A DNA stretch of 64,000 bases from the NCBI RefSeq assembly GCF_030371825.1, contig NZ_JAUDDM010000001.1. One strand, given 5' to 3'. The number at the start of each line of letters is the position of its first letter. The stretch's first letter is position 1. The notes under the pieces were generated by a model. The model made no database searches, was not told where the DNA came from, and saw nothing but the letters and a program-made list of their open reading frames with translations. Origin of the DNA: Collinsella sp944321445 (lineage in GTDB: Bacteria > Actinomycetota > Coriobacteriia > Coriobacteriales > Coriobacteriaceae). This document shows, piece after piece, positions 24,311 through 33,803 of the stretch. The translations under genes were made by a program, and so were the position numbers.

Positions 24311-24343
24311 CTGGGAAATGGGTTCCTGTCCCCATTTTCCCAG
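24311..24343. repeat. REP unit between the two TA-like copies
   Basis: CTGGGAAATGGGTTCCTGTC then CCCATTTTCCCAG: a slightly diverged REP of the family at 6977. Confidence 0.8.
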
Positions 24344-24519
24344 CAGCTTACCAATCTGTTGCCGGCAAACACCGCTACACGATTGCCGTGTCTTCCGCCG
24401 TCCAAGCGCTACAGCTTGGGGCGCCAACACAAGCGCAGTTTCCCCGAAGAGTGCTGGCCGCTGTGCTCGGGCGCCCCGCGCCCTGGAAAATACCCACGCC
24501 ACGCAGGGCTGCGTTTGGG

Positions 24520-24525
24520 TATACT
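24520..24525 (+). promoter_or_regulatory. -10 box for the antitoxin-like RNA, copy 2
   Basis: TTGGGTATACT, overlapped upstream by an imperfect inverted repeat whose ends are TACCC and GGGTA (24491-24521). No good -35 hexamer is seen at the usual spacing. Confidence 0.5.
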
Positions 24526-24532
24526 CAGTACG

Positions 24533-24626
24533 AGCAGAAGGTTTAAAGCCCTCCTGCCAGACTAATTGAAATGGTGGGTTTACCCACACAGGACAACCGC
24601 CTTGGCCGAGGCGGTTGTTCCCGTTT
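24533..24626 (+). ncRNA. Predicted antitoxin-like antisense RNA, copy 2
   Basis: About 94 bases, convergent with the toxin mRNA and overlapping it across the shared terminator (about 24575-24626). CCCTCCT at 24549-24555 can pair with the toxin ribosome binding site AGGAGGG (complement of 24736-24742), giving a second contact outside the overlap. This repeat-plus-terminator layout is that of the par/Fst family of type I systems. Inferred from sequence only. Confidence 0.55.
24593..24626. terminator. Bidirectional terminator hairpin, copy 2
   Basis: ACAACCGCC/GGCGGTTGT stem with TTT on the plus side. On the minus side the stem is followed by the GTGGGTTTACCCAC hairpin. It ends both the antisense RNA and the toxin message. 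Confidence 0.7.
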
Positions 24627-24651
24627 AAGGGCTCACCCACCGGAAGGGTCG

Positions 24652-24726
24652 CTAGACCACGAGGATCAAGACGACGACAAACGCGATAAGGATCGCAGCT
24701 GCGAGAAGCAGCTCGGTGAGCTTCAC
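24652..24726 (-). CDS. Small hydrophobic peptide, candidate type I toxin
   Basis: 24 residues from GTG 24726, or 25 from TTG 24729. It begins MKLTELLLAA and ends VVVLILVV, giving a single membrane-spanning helix after one lysine. AGGAGGG lies 6-9 bases upstream, an unusually strong site for so short a gene, and a TATACT promoter follows at 24787-24792. Size, one-helix topology, convergent RNA and duplicated locus match membrane-depolarising type I toxins (Fst/Ldr/TxpA-like), though I cannot assign it to a named family. A longer in-frame reading to 24885 lacks a ribosome binding site. Toxicity is inferred. Confidence 0.65.
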   Translation of the reverse strand: MKLTELLLAAAILIAFVVVLILVV

Positions 24727-24786
24727 CAACGGGATCCCTCCTTTCTCCCTGCGAGACTCGGAGGGCACCGCCCGCTCGATACCGTT

Positions 24787-24792
24787 AGTATA
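24787..24792 (-). promoter_or_regulatory. -10 box of the toxin-like gene
   Basis: Minus-strand TTGGGTATACT, the same 11-mer used by the antisense RNA. The inverted repeat ATACG-TT-CGTAT lies just upstream and could be an operator. In copy 1 the matching box is TATGGT. Confidence 0.5.
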
Positions 24793-24916
24793 CCCAATAT
24801 ACGAACGTATGTTCTGCCTTTCAGCAAGCCTGATGACTAGGGCGACGATTCCCACACTGCCGTTTGAGATTGCATGCCATATCATCGTTGACTACCAGGG
24901 GCTTTGTTGGCCGTTC

Positions 24917-25010
24917 GGGATTTTACGCCCTGCCCATTCGGTATTTCACACCCTGCCCATTCGATATTTTGCACCCTTTGCGTTCGGTGTTTTGCGCCTT
25001 TTCATTCAGG
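24917..25010. repeat. Four degenerate 23-bp tandem repeats
   Basis: Consensus close to ATTCGGTATTTCACACCCTG plus CCC, four units in a row (GTTCGGGATTTTACGCCC, ATTCGGTATTTCACACCC, ATTCGATATTTTGCACCC, GTTCGGTGTTTTGCGCC). No coding potential is seen. They lie between the toxin-like locus and the 141-bp hairpin. Confidence 0.7.
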
Positions 25011-25042
25011 CGAATGCATCCTTTTGGCGCACAGACCCACTT

Positions 25043-25183
25043 TGCAAAAACTCGGCGGTTTGGATTGATTTTCTAGCACGGGTCTACATAAGCAACCTCT
25101 AGACCAGCATAAACGCCAAGGTCAAAAGGATTCCAATACGGACCCGGCATTTAAAATCAATCCAAACCGCCGAGTTTTTTGCA
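25043..25183. repeat. 141-bp long-hairpin element, copy 3 (downstream of dusB)
   Basis: The arm TGCAAAAACTCGGCGGTTTG continues to GATTGATTTT and pairs with the far end apart from one extra T. The stem sequence differs greatly from copies 1 and 2 while pairing is kept. Inner features are shared (GCACGGGTCTA, GGTCAAAAGG, ATACGGACCCG). It lies 41 bases past the dusB stop. Confidence 0.9.
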
Positions 25184-25223
25184 AAGATACTCTTGCGGCA
25201 TGTGAATTGGATCTGGCCGCTTT

Positions 25224-26255
25224 TTACAGTGGCGGCAGAGACCCGCCGGCGGCCAAGATCTCCTCGCACGCGGCTACGTCGGCCTCGATCTCGTCGACGA
25301 GCGCCATGAAGTCCTCGTAGCTTGTGCACTTGACCACGCGGCCGCGCCAGGCGGCGGCGTGCGGCATACCCTTCAAGTACCAAGTGGCAAACGTGCGGGC
25401 GCGCGCCATGAAGGGAAGGTAGCGGTTGACGAGACCCAGGTGCTCGCGCAGCGCCTCCAGCCGCTCGTGCGCGCTGCGCCGGGGCACCGGCGTGTCGTCC
25501 GCCGCAAGCGCGCGGGCATCATCGAACACCCAGGGGTTACCATAGGTGCCGCGGGCGATGAACACGGCCGACGCCGCCGTCTCGCGTAGCATCCGTGCTG
25601 CGTCCTCGGAGCAAAAAACGTCGCCCGAGCCCACGACGGGCACGTCAACGGCGCGCGCTACCTCGTCGATGATCGACCAGTCGGCTTGCCCGGTATAGAG
25701 CTGCTTCGCCGTGCGCCCGTGCACCGCCACCGCGGCCACGCCCGCATCCTCCAGGCGGCGCGCCAGCTCGGGAGCCGTGCGCTCGCCCGTGCGGAAGGCG
25801 ATGCGCATCTTCACGGTGACGGGCACCTCGGCGCGCGAGACCGCCGCGCGCACGATGTCGGCCGCAAGCTCAGGCGTCTCCATCAGCGCCGAGCCCTCGC
25901 CTTTGGTGATGACCTTGCGCGCCGGACACGCCATGTTGATGTCGATGAGCGAAAGCTTCTCCCCCACGCGCTCCTGCACGGCGTCGACCGCGCTCGCGAA
26001 CTGCTCGGGCTTGGAGCCGAACAGCTGCACGCAGATCTGTGGCTCCTCGTCTTCGGGAAGCACGAGCCGCCAGGTCTTGTTGCTCGCATAGGCCAGGCCG
26101 GCGACGCTCACCATCTCGGAATATGCCATGGCGGCACCGCGGCGGCGGCACATGATGCGATATGCCGCATCGGTCACGCCCGCCATCGGCGCCAGCAAAA
26201 ACGGCTGCTCGGCATAGGCAGCGCGCAAAAGCTCCGATCCGTTAGAGATTCCCAC
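25224..26255 (-). CDS. dusB: tRNA-dihydrouridine synthase (DusB type)
   Basis: 343 residues. This flavoenzyme reduces uridine in tRNA D-loops using NADPH. The FMN barrel begins LLAPMAGVTDAAYR (about 20-33). The catalytic cysteine lies in DINMACPARKV (about 105), followed by KGEGSALM, VKMRIAF and AVHGRTAKQLYTG. It may be co-transcribed with lepA, although a REP pair lies between them. The long-hairpin element follows its stop. Confidence 0.92.
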   Translation of the reverse strand: MGISNGSELLRAAYAEQPFLLAPMAGVTDAAYRIMCRRRGAAMAYSEMVSVAGLAYASNKTWRLVLPEDEEPQICVQLFGSKPEQFASAVDAVQERVGEKLSLIDINMACPARKVITKGEGSALMETPELAADIVRAAVSRAEVPVTVKMRIAFRTGERTAPELARRLEDAGVAAVAVHGRTAKQLYTGQADWSIIDEVARAVDVPVVGSGDVFCSEDAARMLRETAASAVFIARGTYGNPWVFDDARALAADDTPVPRRSAHERLEALREHLGLVNRYLPFMARARTFATWYLKGMPHAAAWRGRVVKCTSYEDFMALVDEIEADVAACEEILAAGGSLPPL

Positions 26256-26276
26256 GAGTCACCTTTCCAATACGGA

Positions 26277-26344
26277 GCGGGAAAATAGGGACAGGCACTT
26301 TTTTCCCATTGCTGGGAAAAAAGTGCCTGTCCCTATTTTCCCGC
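26277..26344. repeat. REP/BIME: two inverted REP units (68 bp)
   Basis: GCGGGAAAATAGGGACAGGC ... TGGGAAAAAAGTGCCTGTCC, 32-bp arms around TTGC. It lies ten bases past the lepA stop. The inner and outer ends are swapped relative to the pair at 28684. Confidence 0.9.
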
Positions 26345-26353
26345 CCGGGTACG

Positions 26354-28162
<1,809 letters not shown>

Positions 28163-28276
28163 GTGGCCTATCATACCCGATGCAGATGGTCTGGCGCGCG
28201 TGCGCACTCGTGCACATATCGTGAGCATCACGGCTATTCCACAGCTTCTTGTCTTTTCCTCCCAGCGTATGCGTGC

Positions 28277-28282
28277 TATACT
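28277..28282 (+). promoter_or_regulatory. -10 box of rpsT
   Basis: TATACT about 80 bases upstream of the rpsT start, leaving a leader of about 72 bases that could host S20 autoregulation. The -35 is poor (TTTCCT at 16-base spacing). Confidence 0.45.
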
Positions 28283-28360
28283 CCCCAAGTTGTGACCTCA
28301 ACCGTGTCTCAGAGGCCGAGCGTTTTAGGCTTTTAGAAACATTCGAAAGGAACTCTGCAA

Positions 28361-28624
28361 GTGGCAAACATCAAGTCTCAGAAGAAGCGTATCCGCACCG
28401 CCGAGGTGGCCCGCGTCCGCAACAAGGCGATTCGCTCCGAGCTCAAGACCCTGATCAAGCACGTGCACGCCGCCGTCGAGTCCGGCGACAAGGCTGCCGC
28501 CTCCGCTGCGGCCACCCGCGCCAACCGTGCGCTCGACAAGGCTGTCGCCAAGGGCGTCATCCACAAGAACCAGGCTGCCAACCGCAAGTCCGGCGTGCAG
28601 CACCTGGTCAACTCCATGGAGTAG
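28361..28624 (+). CDS. rpsT: 30S ribosomal protein S20
   Basis: 87 residues, the normal size. It opens MANIKSQKKRIRTAEVAR and is rich in Lys, Arg and Ala, as expected of S20, which binds 16S rRNA helices in the small subunit. The GTG start has AAAGGA upstream. It is the only ribosomal protein gene on the plus strand here, divergent from lepA, and is followed by its own terminator. Confidence 0.97.
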   Translation: MANIKSQKKRIRTAEVARVRNKAIRSELKTLIKHVHAAVESGDKAAASAAATRANRALDKAVAKGVIHKNQAANRKSGVQHLVNSME

Positions 28625-28647
28625 CACCCAACGGTACAACGTTGATT

Positions 28648-28686
28648 GCAAAGGACCCCGCTTTCGCCAGCGGGGTCCTTTTTTGG
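28648..28686 (+). terminator. Intrinsic terminator of rpsT
   Basis: AAGGACCCCGCT-TTCG-CCAGCGGGGTCCTT followed by TTTT: a strong GC stem with T-run. Confidence 0.9.
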
Positions 28687-28747
28687 GAAAAAAGTGCCTG
28701 TCCCTATTTTCCCGCTTGGGAAAATAGGGACAGGCACTTTTTTCCCA
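28684..28747. repeat. REP/BIME: two inverted REP units (64 bp)
   Basis: TGGGAAAAAAGTGCCTGTCC ... GGGAAAATAGGGACAGGCAC around GCTT, directly after the rpsT terminator. The order is the reverse of the pair at 26277. Confidence 0.9.
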
Positions 28748-28783
28748 CTTTGCAGCTCCGCCGCAGGAAACCCGTCCCCCCAG

Positions 28784-28886
28784 ACGCCAAAATGGCGCCT
28801 GCCACCCCCGTCCCCCGAGACGCCACGAGGCCTGTCCCGGGAGGGGACATTTTGTCCCCTGGGACCCCCGTCCCCATTGGGGACAG
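28784..28886. repeat. GGGGACGGGGGT-type repeat block, copy 3
   Basis: Contains complements of the GGGGACGGGGGT unit (ACCCCCGTCCCC, ACCCCCGTCCCCAT) and the hairpin GGGGACATTTTGTCCCC (28843-28859) shared with copy 2. No gene is seen in the 28625-28943 interval. Confidence 0.7.
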
Positions 28887-28889
28887 AGC

Positions 28890-28921
28890 GGCGCCGGCGG
28901 GGAAGTTCCCGCCGGCGCCGC
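28890..28921 (-). terminator. Hairpin after the SLH surface protein gene
   Basis: GGCGCCGGCGGG and CCCGCCGGCGCC pair around a short AAGT-like loop, 23 bases past the stop codon. There is no marked T-run. Confidence 0.55.
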
Positions 28922-28943
28922 GTCACGCTTTGCAGCTCGGTAC

Positions 28944-31900
28944 CTACTCGGCCGCGCGGGCGGAGAGGTTCATCATGAGGGCGGCCATCTCGGCACGCGT
29001 GCAAGCGCGGGTCGGCTGCAGCTCGCGCGTGCCGCCCGCGGTCTCGACGCCGGAAAGTACGCCCTCGGCGACAGCCCAGGACAAGGCGTCAGACGCCCAA
29101 GGGGAAACCTCATCGGCATCGGGGAACGCGGAGAGGTCCGCGCGGGCAGACACATCGGCTCCCAGCACCGACGCGGCGTTCATGAGGACACAAGCCGCCT
29201 GCTCGCGGGTGAGCGGATCGTCCGGACCGAGGGCCGAACCGTCGCCGTAACCGTTGAACACACCGGTCTCGAGCGCCCAGGACACGCAGGAGGCATACCA
29301 GGCGTCACCGTCGCAATCCCCCGGCAGCCCGGACACATCCACATCCGGCTTGCCCGCCACGTTGTACAGCACCGCAGCCATCTGCGCGCGGGTGAGCGAG
29401 TCGGCCGTACCGAAGCGCCCCGAGCCGTCGGCGTAGCCCGTCATGACGCCGTGCAGCCACGCCCAGCGCACGGCCTCGGTGTACCACAGGTCCTCATCGG
29501 CATCGGCAAACGGCAGCGCATGGCTGCGTGCATCGAGCGCGATGAGCCACGAGGAAGCATGGTCGATCGCCAGGCGAACGGTGCCGTCCTCATCCACAAC
29601 ACCGGCCACCTCGAAGTCCAGCGCCTCCTCATCGTCGTCGTAGCGGTACAGGTTGGCATACATACCCGCGACGTCCTCGCCCATGGGCGCGACAAGCGTC
29701 GCCTTGAAGCCAAACGGGCCGTCGTGCTCAAGCATCACCTGCACGGTGCCAAACTCACCGGTCACGAGGTTCACCACATCGACGGGAATGGCGTCGCCAC
29801 CCAGCGACACGCCCATGTCGACATCCTCATACGACGCGTCCGCAGGCACATCGGTACCCGTGATCTCCCAGGCAACTTCGTCTTCCATCTCCAACACGAG
29901 CGTCACGTCGCGGCCAGCAAGCGCCTCGATGACCTCGGCGGGCAGCACGGTCTCGCTGTCCATGTCTACCGAAACGCGATCTCCCGGCTTGGCGGAAGAG
30001 ATGTCGTCGACCACATCATCCCAATCGGGACCGGACGACACCGGCGGGATATAGGGGCGCGAGCGAACGGTAAAGGACAGCTCAACGCGCGCGGCAGCGC
30101 CATCCGATGCGGCAATGGCCAGATCCTCGTTATGCGCGCCGACGCCGAGCCCTTCCTTGGGCTGCACGGTAAACGTGGCAGTATCGCCCGGCGCGAGCTC
30201 GGTCGCGGAGAGCGCACCGATCTCGAAGTCCGCAGACGACGGCTGCACAAGGGTCACGTTCTTGTTGCCCTCGTTCGCAACAGTCACCGTTTGCGCTGCG
30301 GGCGCATCGTAGCCAACGTAGACAGAGCCGAAGTCCAGCGCCTCGGGAGAAGCGAAGATCTTGAACACGGCCGCGGTTACCGACAGTGTGGCAGCATTGC
30401 TCGCTGCTTCACCGCCGTCGCCCGTGACGATGCAGCGATACTGGTGGCCATCCATCTCCATCGTGGCAGCAGGGACGGTGTAGGAAGCTGAGGTGGCACC
30501 GGGGATGTCTGTCCAAGCGGTACCGTCAGTGCTCTGCTGCCACTGGTAGGTCAGGGTTCCGCTTCCTGTTGCCTGAACGGAAAAAGTGGCACTTGACCCC
30601 TCATCAACGGTGACGTCAACGGGATGACCGACGATGCTCGTCTTCGCGGTCACAGTAACCGTGCAGGTCGCGGTCTTGCCGCCGTCCGCCGTGGTGACGG
30701 TGATGGTGGCGGTGCCCGCGCCCACGGCGGTCACCTTGCCGTTCGCGTCCACCGTGGCGACACCGGGAGCGCTGCTGCTCCACGTCACCTTCTGGTTGGT
30801 GGCGTCGGCCGGCTCCACCGTGGCGGTGAGGATGGCCGTCTCCTTCTCATTCAGGGTCAGGCTGGTTGCGCTCAGCGTCACGCCGGTGACGGAGACCGTC
30901 TGCTTGGGGGCGATGGTCAGGGTATATTCCTTGCTATCGCTGCCGTAGCTGTTTTCAGCCTTCACGGTGAAGGTGCTCGAGCCCTCCGCGGTGGGGGTGC
31001 CGGTTATCGCGCCGGTGCTGCCATCAAGGCTCAAGCCCGTGGGCAGGGAGTCGCTGGTGACGCTCCATGTGATGGTGTCGGAGCCAGTGGCCACAAGGGT
31101 CTGCTTGTAGGATGTGCCCACGGTGCCGTTAGACAGGCTTGCGGTCGTGATTGACGGCGTGTACTTCACGCTGTCGCCCAAGCTGTTCTTGATACCGTCG
31201 TCCACCGTGCCGCCATCCACGATCACATTGTGGCCATTGGCGTCCAGGCTTGCCCCATTATCCAATGTCAGGCTCTCACCCTTGCCAATGGACAGATCCT
31301 CTTGCAGGGTCATATCGCCGTACACGGTACCGTCGCTGCCGTCGAAGACGATGCCGCCATCTTGTGTCGAAGGCATGATAACGAGATCGGTATATGTTGC
31401 CTGCATATAATTTGTACGGACAATACTGTCGCCGGATACCGTCAGAACCCTGCTACCATCAACGATTTCGTCTTTACTCCCCAAATAACTAAAACAAATT
31501 CCGTACGGATTGCCAGGCTCATCTATCACGAAGCCGTAAGCCTGGAGCGTGGCATCGTCGACCTTCAAAGTACCCTTACCGAGCGCGTCCGCGTGGATTG
31601 TGACAGCTGACGAGCGCTCACAGTTGACCATTACATTCGCTCCATCTTCAATGGTCAGACTGCTCGTATCGCCTTTAACAAATATTCCACCGTTTCCCCC
31701 AAATGTTCCAGTAGCGGTTAGACTGCCCGCACCGGTAATGGTCAGACTTGCGCTTCCGCCCCAAGGACTAACATAGATAGGATAGCCATTCGATACGGAA
31801 TTATCGCCATCCAGATGAATGGTCAGAGCAATATCAGTATCTACCCGTTCATCATAATATGCATAAATGCCGGTGGCGCCTTCAAAGCCCTGTCCCTGTC

Positions 31901-32144
31901 CAGCGATATTGGCATCCTTCAGCCAGAGATTGCCGTTGCCATCGTAATGAACATTGTAGTTGGAGCTGTCTGCCGCCGTCAGGCTGCCATCGTCATTTGT
32001 CGTCCAATAGCCACCTGCTACAACGTTTGTGCTGCCCACCAACAACTTGTTCGGAGCAACATACTCAGCCCACGCTGCGGCCGGAAGCATCACCAGGCAC
32101 AGCAGCACCGCCGCGAGCACCGACCAGATCCTTCTTCTCGGCAT
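28944..32144 (-). CDS. Large secreted surface protein with Ig-like domains and three SLH repeats
   Basis: 1066 residues. The signal peptide runs MPRRRIWSVLAAVLLCLVML to AWA. An N-terminal beta-rich region (about 30-320) with DGNGNLWLKDANIAG resembles carbohydrate-binding, right-handed-helix surface modules. Next come a putative-Ig domain (about 325-410, LPTGLSLDGSTGAITGTPT), a BIG2 domain (about 412-495, AGTATITVTTADGG), an Ig-like domain (about 497-585, YQWQQSTDGTAW), an anchor-D-like domain (about 588-690) and a linker. Three S-layer homology repeats end it (WAWLHGVMTGYADGSG, WALETGVFNGYGDGSA, WAVAEGVLSGVETAGG), binding wall polymer. Bases coding for the N-terminal third look less GC-rich than the rest. 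A LuxR-type regulator lies 131 bases upstream, possibly its controller. Confidence 0.88.
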   Translation of the reverse strand: MPRRRIWSVLAAVLLCLVMLPAAAWAEYVAPNKLLVGSTNVVAGGYWTTNDDGSLTAADSSNYNVHYDGNGNLWLKDANIAGQGQGFEGATGIYAYYDERVDTDIALTIHLDGDNSVSNGYPIYVSPWGGSASLTITGAGSLTATGTFGGNGGIFVKGDTSSLTIEDGANVMVNCERSSAVTIHADALGKGTLKVDDATLQAYGFVIDEPGNPYGICFSYLGSKDEIVDGSRVLTVSGDSIVRTNYMQATYTDLVIMPSTQDGGIVFDGSDGTVYGDMTLQEDLSIGKGESLTLDNGASLDANGHNVIVDGGTVDDGIKNSLGDSVKYTPSITTASLSNGTVGTSYKQTLVATGSDTITWSVTSDSLPTGLSLDGSTGAITGTPTAEGSSTFTVKAENSYGSDSKEYTLTIAPKQTVSVTGVTLSATSLTLNEKETAILTATVEPADATNQKVTWSSSAPGVATVDANGKVTAVGAGTATITVTTADGGKTATCTVTVTAKTSIVGHPVDVTVDEGSSATFSVQATGSGTLTYQWQQSTDGTAWTDIPGATSASYTVPAATMEMDGHQYRCIVTGDGGEAASNAATLSVTAAVFKIFASPEALDFGSVYVGYDAPAAQTVTVANEGNKNVTLVQPSSADFEIGALSATELAPGDTATFTVQPKEGLGVGAHNEDLAIAASDGAAARVELSFTVRSRPYIPPVSSGPDWDDVVDDISSAKPGDRVSVDMDSETVLPAEVIEALAGRDVTLVLEMEDEVAWEITGTDVPADASYEDVDMGVSLGGDAIPVDVVNLVTGEFGTVQVMLEHDGPFGFKATLVAPMGEDVAGMYANLYRYDDDEEALDFEVAGVVDEDGTVRLAIDHASSWLIALDARSHALPFADADEDLWYTEAVRWAWLHGVMTGYADGSGRFGTADSLTRAQMAAVLYNVAGKPDVDVSGLPGDCDGDAWYASCVSWALETGVFNGYGDGSALGPDDPLTREQAACVLMNAASVLGADVSARADLSAFPDADEVSPWASDALSWAVAEGVLSGVETAGGTRELQPTRACTRAEMAALMMNLSARAAE

Positions 32145-32274
32145 CTTCTACCTCCTGCTCTGTCGGGTTTTCCGCCTCATTACGAGCCATAAACCCATTA
32201 TTAAGGAGGAGATATCCACGTCTCCTACCCGGCAGCTAGCGCAATTTGGGGAGGAGGAAAATCGCCGGTAGGCG

Positions 32275-33483
32275 CTATGAAAGCATGAATTGCGCAAGGT
32301 CCTTGCGGCTCGTTACACCCAGCTTGCGGAATGCGTTGGAAAGGCACTCCTTCACGCGGTTCACCGAGAAGCCCATGTGCTCAGCAATTTCGGTGTTAGA
32401 CCATCCGCGCGCAGCGAGCATGCACACAGCGAACTCGGTGGTGGTGAGGTTGTCCGCCACGCTGTCGCCTGAAAGCGGGTTATGGACGCGCCGCCAGCCG
32501 GCGGAAAAGCGGTACGTGATGTCGATGATGCGCTTGAAATCATCAGGCCAGCGCGGTTTGATCTCTGCCTCGAGCATGCCGCCCAGCAGCCCGTGATGCT
32601 CTCCGAACGCCTCGATTAAACCATCGGGGCGCGCGAGTTCCCACGCGGCGAGGACGTGTTGGCGCGCCTCGTCGGTGCGGCGAAGCGCCATGAGGCTCAT
32701 GACAGCCGCGAGGTGCAGGTAGATCGCCGGTATGGGGTAGAGCGCATCCGCCATGGCGAAGGCGCCCAGCACGATGCCGTAGCTCTGCTCGTAGGCACCT
32801 TCGAGGTAGAGGCAGTGCGCCTTAACGTAACAGGCGAAGAGCCTGAGGCCGGGCGGCAGGAGGGGAAGCAGGTCGGGCGCGGGTTGTGCGGGCTTGGGTG
32901 CGGGCAGGTGCAGCAAGGCGCTCGCAGCGTTACCGATGAAGGCCGCCATGGCCGCTACCTCAGGAGGCGTACCCCCCCCCATTTCGGAATTCATGCTGCC
33001 GAGGGCCCCGTCGAGCGCGAAGCGGGCGTCGTTGATGCGGCCAAGGGTGAGGTTGGAGAACGCGCAGATGAGGCAGGCGGAGTGGCGCGCCTCGGCGTCG
33101 TTGCTCTTGAGGAGCGGGGCGGCAAGGTCGCACGCACGCTCCGCATCGCCGGAGAAGTAGGCAAGCTCGGCCTGCGCGACGGACGCGCGGGTACCGTTCG
33201 TGAGGGAGGCGACGAACGCCTCCGCGGTTCCCGGGGCATAGGCCGTACCCATGAGCGGCATGAGGTGCTGGAAGGAGGATGTGGGACGCGGGCGCGGTGC
33301 CTGCGGTGCGAAGGCGTGCTCTTGCCTGCGCGGGTCGTCGGGCTTGACCGTGCCCTCGGGGATGCGCCAGCTGCCACCGAGCTTCTCGGCACCCGCGATG
33401 CGCCCCTGCTTGCAGTAGCGCTGCACGAGGCGCGTCGTCACGCCCCAGCGGCTGGCCGCCTCTACCGCCGTAATCCACTCCAT
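32275..33483 (-). CDS. LuxR-family regulator with N-terminal MerR/excisionase-like HTH
   Basis: 402 residues. The N-terminus MEWITAVEAASRWGVTTRLV with SWRIPEGT matches a small winged-HTH of the excisionase kind. A helical, TPR-like middle (about 90-320) follows. The C-terminal LuxR HTH is LTTTEFAVCMLAARGWSNTE with VKECLSNAFRKLGV. Such regulators are frequent in Coriobacteriia, often beside the surface or metabolic genes they may control. No ligand is known. GGAGG precedes ATG 33483. Its stop lies 131 bases before the SLH protein gene. Confidence 0.85.
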   Translation of the reverse strand: MEWITAVEAASRWGVTTRLVQRYCKQGRIAGAEKLGGSWRIPEGTVKPDDPRRQEHAFAPQAPRPRPTSSFQHLMPLMGTAYAPGTAEAFVASLTNGTRASVAQAELAYFSGDAERACDLAAPLLKSNDAEARHSACLICAFSNLTLGRINDARFALDGALGSMNSEMGGGTPPEVAAMAAFIGNAASALLHLPAPKPAQPAPDLLPLLPPGLRLFACYVKAHCLYLEGAYEQSYGIVLGAFAMADALYPIPAIYLHLAAVMSLMALRRTDEARQHVLAAWELARPDGLIEAFGEHHGLLGGMLEAEIKPRWPDDFKRIIDITYRFSAGWRRVHNPLSGDSVADNLTTTEFAVCMLAARGWSNTEIAEHMGFSVNRVKECLSNAFRKLGVTSRKDLAQFMLS

Positions 33484-33605
33484 GGCCGTCCTCCGCCTCG
33501 CGCGCTCTCGAATACCAGCGTAATCTTCTCCGCCTGCCTCATCATATCGAAATAGCGCTCAAAAACTATTCGCAAGACCGAACGGTTCATGTCCCGAGGG
33601 GCACC

Positions 33606-33637
33606 GCGGGAAAAAATTGCCTGTCCCTATTTTCCCG
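33606..33637. repeat. REP unit
   Basis: GCGGGAAAAAATTGCCTGTC then CCTATTTTCCCG. First part of a REP-palindrome-REP composite between the LuxR regulator and holA. Confidence 0.85.
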
Positions 33638-33679
33638 ATAAGAACAACCCAGCGCCCGCGGGACAGCCTTCAAAGAACC

Positions 33680-33755
33680 GAAAACGTTTCTGGCATCCGT
33701 AAGATTTGCTGCCCCCAATCGGGCAACAAATCTTACGGATGCCAGAAACGTTTTC
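33680..33755. repeat. 76-bp palindrome inside a REP composite
   Basis: GAAAACGTTTCTGGCATCCG then TAAGATTTG on one arm, the complement on the other, around CCCCCAATCGGG. Only one or two positions fail to pair. No other copy is seen in the window. The interval 33484-33791 holds no gene. Confidence 0.85.
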
Positions 33756-33770
33756 AGGACGCACGGCATA

Positions 33771-33803
33771 GCGGGAAAAAAGTGCCTGTCCCTATTTTCC
33801 CGT
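33771..33803. repeat. REP unit supplying the holA stop codon
   Basis: GCGGGAAAAAAGTGCCTGTC then CCTATTTTCCCGT. Its minus-strand reading ACG GGA AAA TAG ends holA (stop 33792-33794). Confidence 0.9.

Larger units (their letters stand above)
24463..24795. repeat. Duplicated type I TA-like locus, copy 2 (intact)
   Basis: Head-to-tail partner of 23940-24288. It retains the toxin promoter, strong ribosome binding site and open frame. See the entries for the peptide, RNA and terminator. Confidence 0.85.

Noticed and set aside
24652..24885. 77-codon version of the toxin-like gene starting at 24885
   Set aside because: The extra N-terminal part spans the promoter and ribosome binding site of the short peptide and has no initiation signal of its own.
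24917..25010. CRISPR array
   Set aside because: The units are contiguous with no spacers.
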